Shown: positions 1-4,913 of the stretch, piece after piece
How the letters are laid out: each line of letters opens with the position of its first letter
Numbering within the stretch: the stretch's first letter is position 1
Virus record (IMG/VR): IMGVR_UViG_3300046543_000690
Location: 1-20,219 of that record
DNA from: a virus
Reading direction: 5' to 3' (one strand)
Length of the DNA: 20,219 bases
Notes under the pieces: model-generated
Seen by the model: only the letters and a program-made list of their open reading frames with translations
The model's database searches: none
Told to the model about the DNA's origin: nothing
Position numbers and translations under genes: made by a program

Positions 1-1
1 A

Positions 2-148
2 TATCTCGTACGTTCGTATTCGGGGGAAAAGCAGAACCTTTTCGGGCCATTCAAAACGGCTGCCGAAGCGGCGGAATGGGCGCTTGGGAATCTGCCGTAT
101 GGGGGGCAACGCTGGTTGATTGAGCCGATATGGGAGTTGGACGATTAA
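2..148 (+). CDS. C-terminal end of a small phage protein (partial)
   Basis: The reading frame is open from the left edge and stops at TAA 146-148, giving 48 residues that end in QRWLIEPIWELDD. The composition is protein-like, with a GPFKTAAEAAEWALGNLP segment followed by an acidic tail. This resembles small unnamed phage proteins that end in a W-x-I-E/M-P-type strand. No function can be assigned. The gene is rightward and converges on the leftward small-gene array that starts about 50 bp away. A leftward frame opens antisense to it from 190, but its translation is poor in protein character, so I prefer this strand. The start lies outside the window. Confidence 0.6.
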   Translation, partial: YLVRSYSGEKQNLFGPFKTAAEAAEWALGNLPYGGQRWLIEPIWELDD

Positions 149-198
149 TCGCCGCGTTCCAGAACTGTTCGCATGATCCGGGCAATTCATGTCTGGCC

Positions 199-306
199 TC
201 AAATCGCAAGTAATGTTGCCGTTGCCATGATGAACGCCACGAGCAGGCAATTCATATTCCACATCCATACCGGATCTTTCCAGCGCGTGCCGACGATGAC
301 GAACAT
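199..306 (-). CDS. Small single-pass membrane protein (35 aa)
   Basis: This is a 35-residue protein, MFVIVGTRWK...LLAI. A short N-terminal stretch with a TRWKDPVW motif is followed by one hydrophobic segment at about residues 18-35, so it probably sits in the inner membrane. The start is chosen because ATG 306-304 directly follows TTAAAGGCCCCA, a variant of the start cassette used throughout this leftward array. The stop TGA lies inside the next cassette copy (TTTGAGGCCAGAC-ATG). It is the last array gene that I accept. I recognise no family; a role in membrane stress or lysis timing would be guesswork. Confidence 0.6.
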   Translation of the reverse strand: MFVIVGTRWKDPVWMWNMNCLLVAFIMATATLLAI

Positions 307-336
307 TGGGGCCTTTAATGTTCCTACCTAAATCGC

Positions 337-519
337 TTACGCGCCTTCGCTCTGCTCGCAGGCGTTTTCCTGCTCACATATTGCGCTCGGCGTAGGATGA
401 AGCGCCTGCCGTGCAATCGAACGGAAGTTATAGGCATCGCCCAGCACAAGTGCTCTCTTATGGCTGACGATGAGTTGCAGTGCTCGCTCGTATCGGTCCA
501 ACTTGGCAGCGTCAGTCAT
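337..519 (-). CDS. Small helical phage protein (60 aa)
   Basis: This 60-residue protein has the sequence MTDAAKLDRYERALQLIVSH at its N terminus. It is strongly helical and mixed in charge, with a RYERALQLI...YNFRSIARQAL core like many small accessory phage proteins. The cassette AAATAGGCCCGACTG stands directly before ATG, and the stop codon TAG of the upstream gene lies inside that cassette, so translation is probably coupled. No domain is recognised. The C terminus contains one Cys and an acidic end. Confidence 0.75.
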   Translation of the reverse strand: MTDAAKLDRYERALQLIVSHKRALVLGDAYNFRSIARQALHPTPSAICEQENACEQSEGA

Positions 520-528
520 CAGTCGGGC

Positions 529-762
529 CTATTTTCTCTTTACACTGAGTAAGTCGTGCTGCGGCGCCTGACTCCCCACAGCGACGTTGCCGGTTCCAGT
601 CTGGATGCCACTGAGTCGGACGGCAATACGCGAGTTAGGTTTAACAGTGCCACACCGACGACAGCGGACTTCGCTAAACCCAGCAAGCCTTGTCCCGATA
701 TATTCTTCGCTTTCTATAAGCCACCAGTCGTGGCCACGAAACCAACAGACGATGCGTGCCAT
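529..762 (-). CDS. Small CxxC protein, zinc-ribbon-like (77 aa)
   Basis: The N-terminal half holds C6-x-x-x-G-H-D-W-W and then VRCRRCGTVK at about residues 33-42. This Cys/His plus CxxC pattern is typical of short phage zinc-binding proteins. The C-terminal half is Gly/Thr-rich and probably flexible. The start is ATG 762, preceded by CTAAAGGCCCGTC, one of the three perfect copies of the cassette core. The upstream gene stop TAA is contained in that cassette. The stop TAG in turn lies in the next cassette. Function unknown; nucleic-acid or protein binding is the generic expectation for this fold. Confidence 0.75.
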   Translation of the reverse strand: MARIVCWFRGHDWWLIESEEYIGTRLAGFSEVRCRRCGTVKPNSRIAVRLSGIQTGTGNVAVGSQAPQHDLLSVKRK

Positions 763-771
763 GACGGGCCT

Positions 772-921
772 TTAGCGATACAGTTTAGAGTAGCCGCAAA
801 CGCGGCAGCGCCACCTAAGTTTTCCGTCTTCGTTTCGTTGTGGGCCGTCCATGAGCGACCTACACTGACGGCAGACATTTCTATGTTCGATCTCAGCACG
901 CAGCGCCGTTTGATCAGTCAT
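772..921 (-). CDS. Zinc-ribbon microprotein (49 aa)
   Basis: This 49-residue protein, MTDQTALRAE..., carries two CxxC knuckles: CRQC at about 17-20 and CRVC at about 39-42, separated by 18 residues. The second sits in a WRCRVCGYS context typical of zinc ribbons. The start ATG 921 follows GAAAGGGCCGATTG, a cassette variant. The stop TAA overlaps the cassette of the next gene. It is short enough to be missed by automatic callers that use a 60-codon cut-off. Binding to DNA, RNA or a host protein is plausible, but nothing here fixes the partner. Confidence 0.75.
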   Translation of the reverse strand: MTDQTALRAEIEHRNVCRQCRSLMDGPQRNEDGKLRWRCRVCGYSKLYR

Positions 922-933
922 CAATCGGCCCTT

Positions 934-1185
934 TCACCTTAGCATCAAACCGACGCTACGTTGTTCGTGGCGCCGGACGGCTGCGGCTAAAGCGCTGCCT
1001 GATCCGGCAGGATTTATCAGCGTATGATGTGCGGCCAATAAACCATCGCTCTCTGCAAGCTGATCAAGAGCTACCATGAATTGACGAGCCAAAACACATG
1101 CATCACAGTCAGGGTCTCCGGGGACCAGTTGGAGACTGTTCATCTTGAAGTCTAGCCAGTCGTTTGCAATCTTGATTGCCTTCAT
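934..1185 (-). CDS. Small helical protein (83 aa)
   Basis: The protein starts MKAIKIANDWLDFKMNSL and is mostly alpha-helical, with an Ala-rich C-terminal half (SGSALAAAVRRHEQRS). One CxxC-like pair (CDAC) lies at about residues 27-30. The chosen start has a strong Shine-Dalgarno, AGGAGG with a 5-nt spacer. An alternative in-frame ATG at 1200 follows the array cassette TTTGAGGCCCGTC and would add MQEEK. Both starts may be used, with the cassette catching coupled ribosomes and AGGAGG recruiting new ones. No family is recognised. Confidence 0.75.
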   Translation of the reverse strand: MKAIKIANDWLDFKMNSLQLVPGDPDCDACVLARQFMVALDQLAESDGLLAAHHTLINPAGSGSALAAAVRRHEQRSVGLMLR

Positions 1186-1208
1186 CTTTTCCTCCTGCAT
1201 GACGGGCC

Positions 1209-1310
1209 TCAAATGTGATCTTTGGGCAGAAACTTCGCCACCATTACAAGGGCGAAGATAAGGGCCAGGGCCGCAAGCACCGATCCGGCGAAAAATTCGG
1301 GTCCACTCAT
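1209..1310 (-). CDS. Single-pass membrane microprotein (33 aa)
   Basis: The sequence is MSGPEFFAGS followed by an almost wholly hydrophobic segment (residues about 8-27) and the charged tail KFLPKDHI. That suggests one membrane span with a short positive C terminus. ATG 1310 follows TTAAAGGCCCGTC exactly. The final codons CAC ATT TGA run into the next cassette, as in the microprotein ending at 1528. The pairing of two 33-residue membrane proteins with identical last two residues (HI) and identical stop/cassette junctions suggests duplication or swapping of a module boundary. Holin-like or regulatory membrane roles are possible but unsupported. Confidence 0.7.
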   Translation of the reverse strand: MSGPEFFAGSVLAALALIFALVMVAKFLPKDHI

Positions 1311-1319
1311 GACGGGCCT

Positions 1320-1517
1320 TTAATCTCTCGGGTGTCTGGCGTCTGGATTGCAGACCGGGCAACACATGATTGGACCGTTGTTTCCCATGTCCATCCAACC
1401 GCCGCTGGCAGTCATAGGGAACCGGCGATCATATTCGCAGTTTGGGCAGTTGCCGGGTGTGATGCCGTGCTTATCTGCGCTTTTCCTAAGCTGTTCGATT
1501 TGCTTTGCGCTGAACAT
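1320..1517 (-). CDS. Small zinc-binding protein with two Cys clusters (65 aa)
   Basis: The protein begins MFSAKQIEQLRKSADKHG, an amphipathic helix. It then has NCPNCEYDRRF at about 23-33 and IMCCPVCNPDARH at about 50-62. The two CPxC pairs make a four-Cys zinc site very likely. A GGWMDMGNNGP loop separates them. The start ATG 1517 follows TTTGAGGCCCGACCA. The stop TAA is the first part of the next cassette (GAT TAA AGGCCC). The family is not recognised beyond small phage zinc-finger proteins. Confidence 0.75.
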   Translation of the reverse strand: MFSAKQIEQLRKSADKHGITPGNCPNCEYDRRFPMTASGGWMDMGNNGPIMCCPVCNPDARHPRD

Positions 1518-1527
1518 TGGTCGGGCC

Positions 1528-1629
1528 TCAAATGTGAACTATGCCAAGGCCGATCAGAACGAAGACGACGGCCAACACTAGGAAGCCCGTCATCCCGATA
1601 GCGGCCACGGTCAAGGCGATCTTTTCCAT
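1528..1629 (-). CDS. Single-pass membrane microprotein (33 aa)
   Basis: The sequence starts MEKIALTVAAIGMTG and is hydrophobic through to LIGLGIVHI, so it is essentially one membrane helix. Its ATG lies one base after the TGA of the upstream gene (TGA-C-ATG). No Shine-Dalgarno or cassette is visible, so expression probably depends on translational coupling. It is the array gene without its own cassette. A longer in-frame extension exists upstream (from 1767) but would be antisense-like in composition and overlap the preceding gene fully. Confidence 0.65.
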   Translation of the reverse strand: MEKIALTVAAIGMTGFLVLAVVFVLIGLGIVHI

Positions 1630-1630
1630 G

Positions 1631-1828
1631 TCAGTAGGCGTAGACCGTGAAGCGGTGCTCGTCGCCAACGTAACCGACATGCGCCGCGACACTGACCGGT
1701 CCATCCGAATCTCGCCACACGACCTTCTCGCCTGTCGCCACATGGAACAGCGATGACAACTGAGCACCGTTTGTGTTGGGGTGCATACTCAGGACCGCGC
1801 CGGTCCGCTCGTCTCTCAATCCGTACAT
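1631..1828 (-). CDS. Small beta-rich phage protein (65 aa)
   Basis: The protein MYGLRDERTGAVLSMHPN... alternates Val/Tyr/Phe with charged residues and is probably a beta sheet or small barrel (FHVATGEKVVWRDSDGPVSVAAHVGYVGDEHRF in short strands). ATG 1828 has the canonical AGGAGG with spacer ACACC. The array cassette core GAAAGGCCCG lies further upstream and overlaps the end of the preceding gene. It shows that the cassette can be present together with a classical ribosome site. Function unknown. Confidence 0.75.
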   Translation of the reverse strand: MYGLRDERTGAVLSMHPNTNGAQLSSLFHVATGEKVVWRDSDGPVSVAAHVGYVGDEHRFTVYAY

Positions 1829-1840
1829 GGTGTCCTCCTG

Positions 1841-2041
1841 TTAAACGGGCCTTTCATGGTTCCATTGTTTGAGGGCTTCGCGCCCCTTGTCGGTGATCTG
1901 GTAATTCGGGCCACGAGTACACAGACCTGCGTCTTCCAGAAACTCTAGGCAGGCACCCACCCACGCGCCCCATTCACCCTCGCGCTCACCGTTGAGCATG
2001 CGGAGAACTTCGATCTCGTGGCTGGTCGGCTCGTATGCCAT
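1841..2041 (-). CDS. Winged-helix-like small protein, first gene of the leftward array (66 aa)
   Basis: The product MAYEPTSHEIEVLRMLNG... continues with a helix-turn pattern and a terminal TRGPNYQITDKGREALKQW. This matches the wing and last helix often seen in small winged-helix or PadR/MarR-like domains (the x-ITxKGREAL motif), so DNA binding is plausible. ATG 2041 is favoured over an upstream ATG at 2104 because it follows the cassette variant GAAAGCGCCCGACAG, and because the upstream ATG precedes the predicted transcription start. It is the promoter-proximal gene and could autoregulate the array. Confidence 0.7.
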   Translation of the reverse strand: MAYEPTSHEIEVLRMLNGEREGEWGAWVGACLEFLEDAGLCTRGPNYQITDKGREALKQWNHERPV

Positions 2042-2075
2042 CTGTCGGGCGCTTTCTGTCTCATTTCGTAAGGTG

Positions 2076-2104
2076 AATATAGCATAGTGACTTGACTTCT
2101 GCAA
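2076..2104 (-). promoter_or_regulatory. Leftward promoter of the small-gene array
   Basis: Reading leftward, TTGCAG (2104-2099) and TATATT (2081-2076) are separated by 17 bp, a good sigma70-type match. The expected start near 2069 leaves a leader of about 28 nt to ATG 2041. Its -35 box falls inside the spacer of the opposite promoter. Confidence 0.6.
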
Positions 2105-2120
2105 TGGCGTTTCCTATATT
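2092..2120 (+). promoter_or_regulatory. Rightward promoter with leaderless start
   Basis: TTGACT (2092-2097) and TATATT (2115-2120) are 17 bp apart, close to consensus. The predicted first base falls at about 2126-2128, on the ATG of the next gene at 2127, and no Shine-Dalgarno is seen. A leaderless transcript is therefore likely. The -35 box lies within the spacer of the leftward promoter, so the two polymerases should exclude each other. Confidence 0.65.
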
Positions 2121-2126
2121 TATTTC

Positions 2127-2645
2127 ATGGCAGTGAAGATTGCACGTGGATACGCTCGAAACGAGCGCGAGGAAGCCAAGTTGCGGCAAGCCGGAATCGA
2201 AACCATCTATCGCGGCGACCGTGGCGAGACACTTGGCAAGTTCCGTATGCGCAAGGGCGAGCTACTTGGCGTCGTCAATCTGCGCGCGTTCGGGACCGCA
2301 AGGAAGGACATGGTTGCGGCAGTCAAGCAGGTCCACAAGTGGGGCGCTGTCGTCGTCAGCCTCGATAAGCTACGGTCTGACCGAGACGGTGCCGAAATGC
2401 TCGATAAAGCCTTGGTCAAGTTTGTCCCGAGTGCGGAGCACGCCAAGGAAATGCAGCGCCGTAGCGTGCTGGCCAGGACAGAGGGACGCATGTCCATGCG
2501 GGACGCGCAAAGTATCTGGCGTAACCCCAGGCTAACGACGTTAGAGGCGATTGATCTCATGCGTGGCTGGTCGGAACGGTCGGCATACGCCAAACTCGGC
2601 GCGCGTGGTGTGATCGTCGGTCGCCGGTCTAAACCGAAAGATTAA
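2127..2645 (+). CDS. Serine-recombinase-fold protein lacking catalytic residues, with C-terminal HTH
   Basis: The 172-residue product follows the resolvase pattern. It shows GYAR (8-11), AGIETIYRGD (22-31), RKGELLGVVNLRAFG (42-56), KDMVAAV and GAVVVSLD (73-80), LARTEGR (115-121), a helix-turn-helix-like W-x-NP-x-LTTLEAIDLM-x-GWS segment (131-149) and GVIVGRR near the end. Compared with gamma-delta resolvase, Arg8 is kept, but Ser10 is Glu13, Asp67-Arg68 are Arg53-Ala54, and Arg71 is Thr57. Strand exchange is therefore unlikely; a DNA-binding or regulatory role is inferred. It is the first gene of a rightward operon and is probably translated from a leaderless mRNA. The resolvase assignment is by eye and should be confirmed by profile search. 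Confidence 0.7.
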   Translation: MAVKIARGYARNEREEAKLRQAGIETIYRGDRGETLGKFRMRKGELLGVVNLRAFGTARKDMVAAVKQVHKWGAVVVSLDKLRSDRDGAEMLDKALVKFVPSAEHAKEMQRRSVLARTEGRMSMRDAQSIWRNPRLTTLEAIDLMRGWSERSAYAKLGARGVIVGRRSKPKD

Positions 2646-2659
2646 AGGAGGGTCAGCCG

Positions 2660-2866
2660 ATGCAAATCAGAATTTGCTCAATGCCGGGGTGCCAGACAAG
2701 TGCTGGATGTCGGTGTAACCAATCGCTCGGTCTGATCACATTTGTACCGCACGGCTGCGTCTGTCCGCCCGGATCGGAGAAGACGTGTCAGGGATTGACC
2801 TGTCCTCGGCGCGCTCCGATCGTTGATCCGGCCTTATCCATGGTGACATTCCATCGGATCACATAA
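2660..2866 (+). CDS. Cysteine-rich small protein (68 aa)
   Basis: Eight cysteines lie within residues 6-48, in the patterns C-x4-C, C-x-C, C-x-C and C-x7-C-x4-C, with His31 nearby. They could bind two zinc ions. ATG 2660 has AGGAGG with a 7-nt spacer, and the upstream stop TAA merges into the Shine-Dalgarno (GAT TAA AGGAGG). It is the second gene of the rightward operon. The family is not recognised. Confidence 0.65.
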   Translation: MQIRICSMPGCQTSAGCRCNQSLGLITFVPHGCVCPPGSEKTCQGLTCPRRAPIVDPALSMVTFHRIT

Positions 2867-2875
2867 GAGGAGCGA

Positions 2876-2992
2876 ATGATCGTGGTTCGCAGATGTTGCT
2901 ACGGTGGACAAGTCCTAGAATTACACGCCATCGGCCCCTACTACCGATATTGGCGGACGCCTACGCCTCTGTGGTTTTGGGCAGAAGATTAA
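2876..2992 (+). CDS. Aromatic-rich microprotein (38 aa)
   Basis: The product MIVVRRCCYGGQ... is rich in Trp and Tyr (PYYRYWRTPTPLWFWAED) and carries a CC pair. The upstream sequence TAAGAGGAGCGA contains the previous stop and a Shine-Dalgarno. That site is only 3 nt from ATG 2876. The GTG two codons later (2882) lies at the same cassette position as the GTG of the next gene, so the true product may be 36 residues. The stop TAA runs into the next cassette (GAT TAA AGGAGCGAATC). Function unknown; the aromatic cluster suggests membrane-surface or protein contact. Confidence 0.65.
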   Translation: MIVVRRCCYGGQVLELHAIGPYYRYWRTPTPLWFWAED

Positions 2993-3003
2993 AGGAGCGA
3001 ATC

Positions 3004-3228
3004 GTGCGCATTCCGAACCCAGAGGCAGTCAATCCCAAAGAGTTGAGCAAGACGCTTGAGCTTGCAGCCGAGTGTATGATCCGCGCGGATGGTGATCGCG
3101 ATCCTGACAGTGCGAGTAAGTTGACGGTCGAGCAGTCAATGGCCATCGCCCGCTTGCTGGTTGTTGCGGGATCAAAATTGGCATTGCAAGACCTCTTAAA
3201 TGAATTGCCTCGCCACAGGAGAGAATAA
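3004..3228 (+). CDS. Small helical phage protein (74 aa)
   Basis: The start is GTG 3004 with GGAG and a 6-nt spacer, giving MRIPNPEAVNPKELSKTLEL. The protein is helical, with two amphipathic segments (KELSKTLELAAECMI and VEQSMAIARLLVVAGSKLALQDLLNEL). A longer in-frame extension upstream to 2893 would overlap the previous gene and lacks a ribosome site. The stop TAA leads into another cassette copy that is followed only by a 7-codon frame. No domain is recognised. Confidence 0.75.
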   Translation: MRIPNPEAVNPKELSKTLELAAECMIRADGDRDPDSASKLTVEQSMAIARLLVVAGSKLALQDLLNELPRHRRE

Positions 3229-3429
3229 AGGAGCGGTTATGCGATTCGCTCCACTTCTTTGAACGCAATTCTGTATCAAAATGACGCGCCGTTTGTTTGA
3301 TCAATTTTCCGAATTATCCAGCATAATCATATATTTAAGTGAATTGATAAAGCCACCTGATCAATGTGTTACCATTGAACAATATCAAAGACTTAGCGGC
3401 AATTATGACGGAAATCCACTGATACATGT
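3229..3429. other. AT-rich gap with an orphan cassette and no accepted gene
   Basis: A start cassette (AATAAAGGAGCGGTTATG) is followed by only seven codons, MRFAPLL-stop (3239-3262). GGAGCG (3230-3235) and CGCTCC (3247-3252) form a 6-bp inverted repeat followed by ACTTCTTT, so a weak terminator is possible. From 3263 the base composition turns AT-rich. A rightward frame from 3281 (MTRRLFDQFSEL...) would run into and antisense to the integrase end; it has no ribosome site and I do not accept it. A stretch at 3361-3398 resembles 13532-13569. An integrase attachment site could lie here, but nothing identifies it. Confidence 0.45.
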
Positions 3430-4353
3430 TTACGGCTTGTTCTTGAGATTCTGGTTGAACTGCACAACATCCGCCGGCTTGCGCAGCGTCCGCACCGCCT
3501 CGAGCGCGTTCTCCCGCTGCTCCGCGCGCCGGCAATAGCGATGCACCATGATCGGGCTCATCCCCACCATGTCGGCGATCAGCGGCTCCCGCAGGTTCTT
3601 GCGGCGCAGCCGGATCACCGCGGTCGATCGCAGCCCGTGGAAGCTCAAGCCCAACCGCTCGTGCTCGCCGAGTGCCGGCATGGAGGCTCGCACCCGGTAC
3701 CACTGCACGCTCAATTGATTGCGGGTGTACGCCTCACCGTCGCGCTTGGTCACCAGCGGAGCGGCCGGCGTGCCCCGGGGCCAGCTGGCGATCGCCGCCT
3801 CGAGCTCGTCGGTCATCGGAATCCAGAGAATTTTTCCGGTTTTTTGCTGGCGCACATTGATGCCGGGAACCCCGTCATAGGTCTCGATATCGCCCCACCG
3901 CATCTTGATCAGATCCGATGCCCGCTGCCCGGTGTTCGCGCCAAGGGTGATCAGGCGGGCCAGATCCGGGCGTGGGTAAGCCAGAACGCGCTCGGCGACC
4001 TCAACATGCACATCCGACCAAGGCTCATGGGCGCCGTCGCTGGCGAGCGTCTTGACCCCGCGCATCATCTCCGGCGGCAAAAAATCTTCGACCACGGCCC
4101 ATTTGTGCAGTGCGAGCAACGCCACCTTGGCGCACCGCTGCTGGCCCGGTCGATCGCTAAAACCGTTGAGGTATCCCTGGATCAGCTTGGGCCGCAGGGT
4201 CGCCACATCGAAGCGGTCGAGCGCTGCTACGGCGATCTCGAGGAGTCTGGAATAGCTATTCTTCGTGCTGGTCGCCAGGTTCCGGAAGTGCGGGCTGGCG
4301 ATGTATTCGCGGACGACCGCGCCGAATGTCTTTTCGTATTTCACGGACGACAT
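3430..4353 (-). CDS. int: Tyrosine integrase
   Basis: This phage-type tyrosine recombinase of 307 residues would catalyse integration at an attachment site. An N-terminal SAM-like DNA-binding region (about 8-100) is followed by the catalytic domain. The active-site residues seen are Arg144 (TGQRASD), Lys171 (QQKTGK), His239 and Arg242 (FHGLR), and Tyr273 (VHRYCRR). The usual second His/Trp position is Met265 (MVGMS), an unusual replacement. ATG 4353 is preferred over an upstream start because GGAG stands 6 nt before it. The upstream sequence includes the repeated AACCTGCGAGG motif. It is the last gene of the leftward early operon, as expected for lysogeny functions, and its N-terminal coding region overlaps the preceding gene. 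Confidence 0.93.
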   Translation of the reverse strand: MSSVKYEKTFGAVVREYIASPHFRNLATSTKNSYSRLLEIAVAALDRFDVATLRPKLIQGYLNGFSDRPGQQRCAKVALLALHKWAVVEDFLPPEMMRGVKTLASDGAHEPWSDVHVEVAERVLAYPRPDLARLITLGANTGQRASDLIKMRWGDIETYDGVPGINVRQQKTGKILWIPMTDELEAAIASWPRGTPAAPLVTKRDGEAYTRNQLSVQWYRVRASMPALGEHERLGLSFHGLRSTAVIRLRRKNLREPLIADMVGMSPIMVHRYCRRAEQRENALEAVRTLRKPADVVQFNQNLKNKP

Positions 4354-4504
4354 CTTCAACTCCCTCGCAGGTTGCCACGTCAGCACAGATCAGGCGGTAA
4401 AGATAGTTGGAAAGCGACCGCCCATCCGCCGCGGCTCGCATTTCGAGCGCGGCCCGAATCTCGGGCGGCACATGAGCTACGACGGGGGTTCGAGCGGTCA
4501 CCAC
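4256..4504 (-). CDS. Ribbon-helix-helix (Arc/CopG-like) protein
   Basis: The N-terminal 45 residues fit a ribbon-helix-helix domain: the strand TPVVAHVPPEIRAALE, then RAAADGRSLSNYLYRLI. The conserved GRSLSNYL turn is typical of Arc/MetJ DNA-binding dimers. The Arg-rich C-terminal tail (RKDIRRGRPRIHRQ) is encoded in the 98 bp that overlap the integrase start in another frame. Two adjacent GTG starts are possible: 4504, or 4501, which gives a GTGA overlap with the upstream stop. Next to an integrase it could act as an excisionase or integrase regulator; this is inferred from position only. Confidence 0.8.
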   Translation of the reverse strand: MVTARTPVVAHVPPEIRAALEMRAAADGRSLSNYLYRLICADVATCEGVEDVVREIRKDIRRGRPRIHRQPALPEPGDQHEE

Positions 4505-4911
4505 GGGATCTCATCGTCCATTTCTGCGCCGTAGTCAGCGGGGGATTGTGCCGGCGGAATCGATGGCTCCGGTATTGGCCGCACATTCGGCGGCATGTGC
4601 TGTTTGGGGATCTTGATGCGGACAGCCTCGACCATTTCGGATTTGAATTGCACCATCGCGCTGTACAGGATGATTGGTTTGCCCAGCCACTGATCCGACT
4701 CGTCGCCATAAACCCGGGCGATCGTTTCCGAGTTAGTCTTGTTGAGCACAAGACCTTTAGCTTTGTGCTCAAAATATAAAACTGGTTTAACTTCTTCGCT
4801 GTCCATCGCGATCTTTTCCATCGCGACATGACTCATCGTGACCGTGATGTGGCGGTCCTGCAGATCAGCGGCTTTCAAGTATTTGCTCGGGAAGGCTGAC
4901 GACATTCGCAT
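4498..4911 (-). CDS. Phage SSB-like / OB-fold protein
   Basis: The 137-residue protein begins MRMSSAFPSKYLKAADLQDR. It has the phage signature KPVLYFEHKAKGLVLNKTNS, then ARVYGDESDQWLGKPIILY. The C terminus is Pro-rich and ends in the acidic tail DDEIPW, which resembles the DDDIPF tip by which single-stranded-DNA-binding proteins recruit partners. Members of this widespread phage family are usually left unnamed; SSB-like function is inferred from the tail and context. It lies just downstream of Gp157, with a 2-bp gap. Its stop overlaps the GTG of the next gene. Confidence 0.75.
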   Translation of the reverse strand: MRMSSAFPSKYLKAADLQDRHITVTMSHVAMEKIAMDSEEVKPVLYFEHKAKGLVLNKTNSETIARVYGDESDQWLGKPIILYSAMVQFKSEMVEAVRIKIPKQHMPPNVRPIPEPSIPPAQSPADYGAEMDDEIPW

Positions 4912-4913
4912 GG

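Larger units (their letters stand above)
188..2056 (-). repeat. Family of stop/SD/start cassettes (start-associated sequence) in the leftward array
   Basis: On the minus strand, genes begin after near-identical cassettes with consensus TRARGGCCCGnC-ATG. Copies lie at 188-203, 304-317, 517-534, 760-775, 919-936, 1198-1213, 1308-1323, 1515-1533, 1843-1855 and 2039-2056. In most copies the stop codon of the previous gene (TAA, TGA or TAG) forms the purine part of the ribosome-binding AGG. Three copies share the exact core AGGCCCGTCATG (760-772, 1198-1210, 1308-1320). The GC-rich CCCGtC spacer is not needed for 16S pairing, so its conservation asks for another explanation. Confidence 0.8.
2643..3241 (+). 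repeat. Second start cassette family, TAAAGGAGsG type
   Basis: Four rightward cassettes share the stop and Shine-Dalgarno fused as TAAAGGAG or TAAGAGGAG, followed by CG and then an ATG or GTG. They begin at about 2643, 2864, 2990 and 3226. Two copies (2871 and 2994 regions) share GGAGCGAAT and then CGTG, differing by a 3-nt insertion. They differ clearly from the leftward GGCCCG family, so each operon has its own initiation signature. Confidence 0.65.

Noticed and set aside
1-190. Leftward frame from ATG 190, opened by a cassette copy (TTTGAGGCCAGAC) and running off the left edge
   Set aside because: It lies antisense and in codon register with the rightward partial gene, whose translation looks far more protein-like. 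The cassette copy keeps it possible but not supported.
3281-3538. Rightward 85-codon frame MTRRLFDQFSEL...
   Set aside because: No ribosome site, and the last third is antisense to the integrase end; the sequence may be a remnant.
3541-4779. Long rightward frame opposite the integrase
   Set aside because: The composition is that of a codon-bias shadow (His/Arg/Leu/Gly-rich), and the opposite strand has full integrase catalytic motifs.
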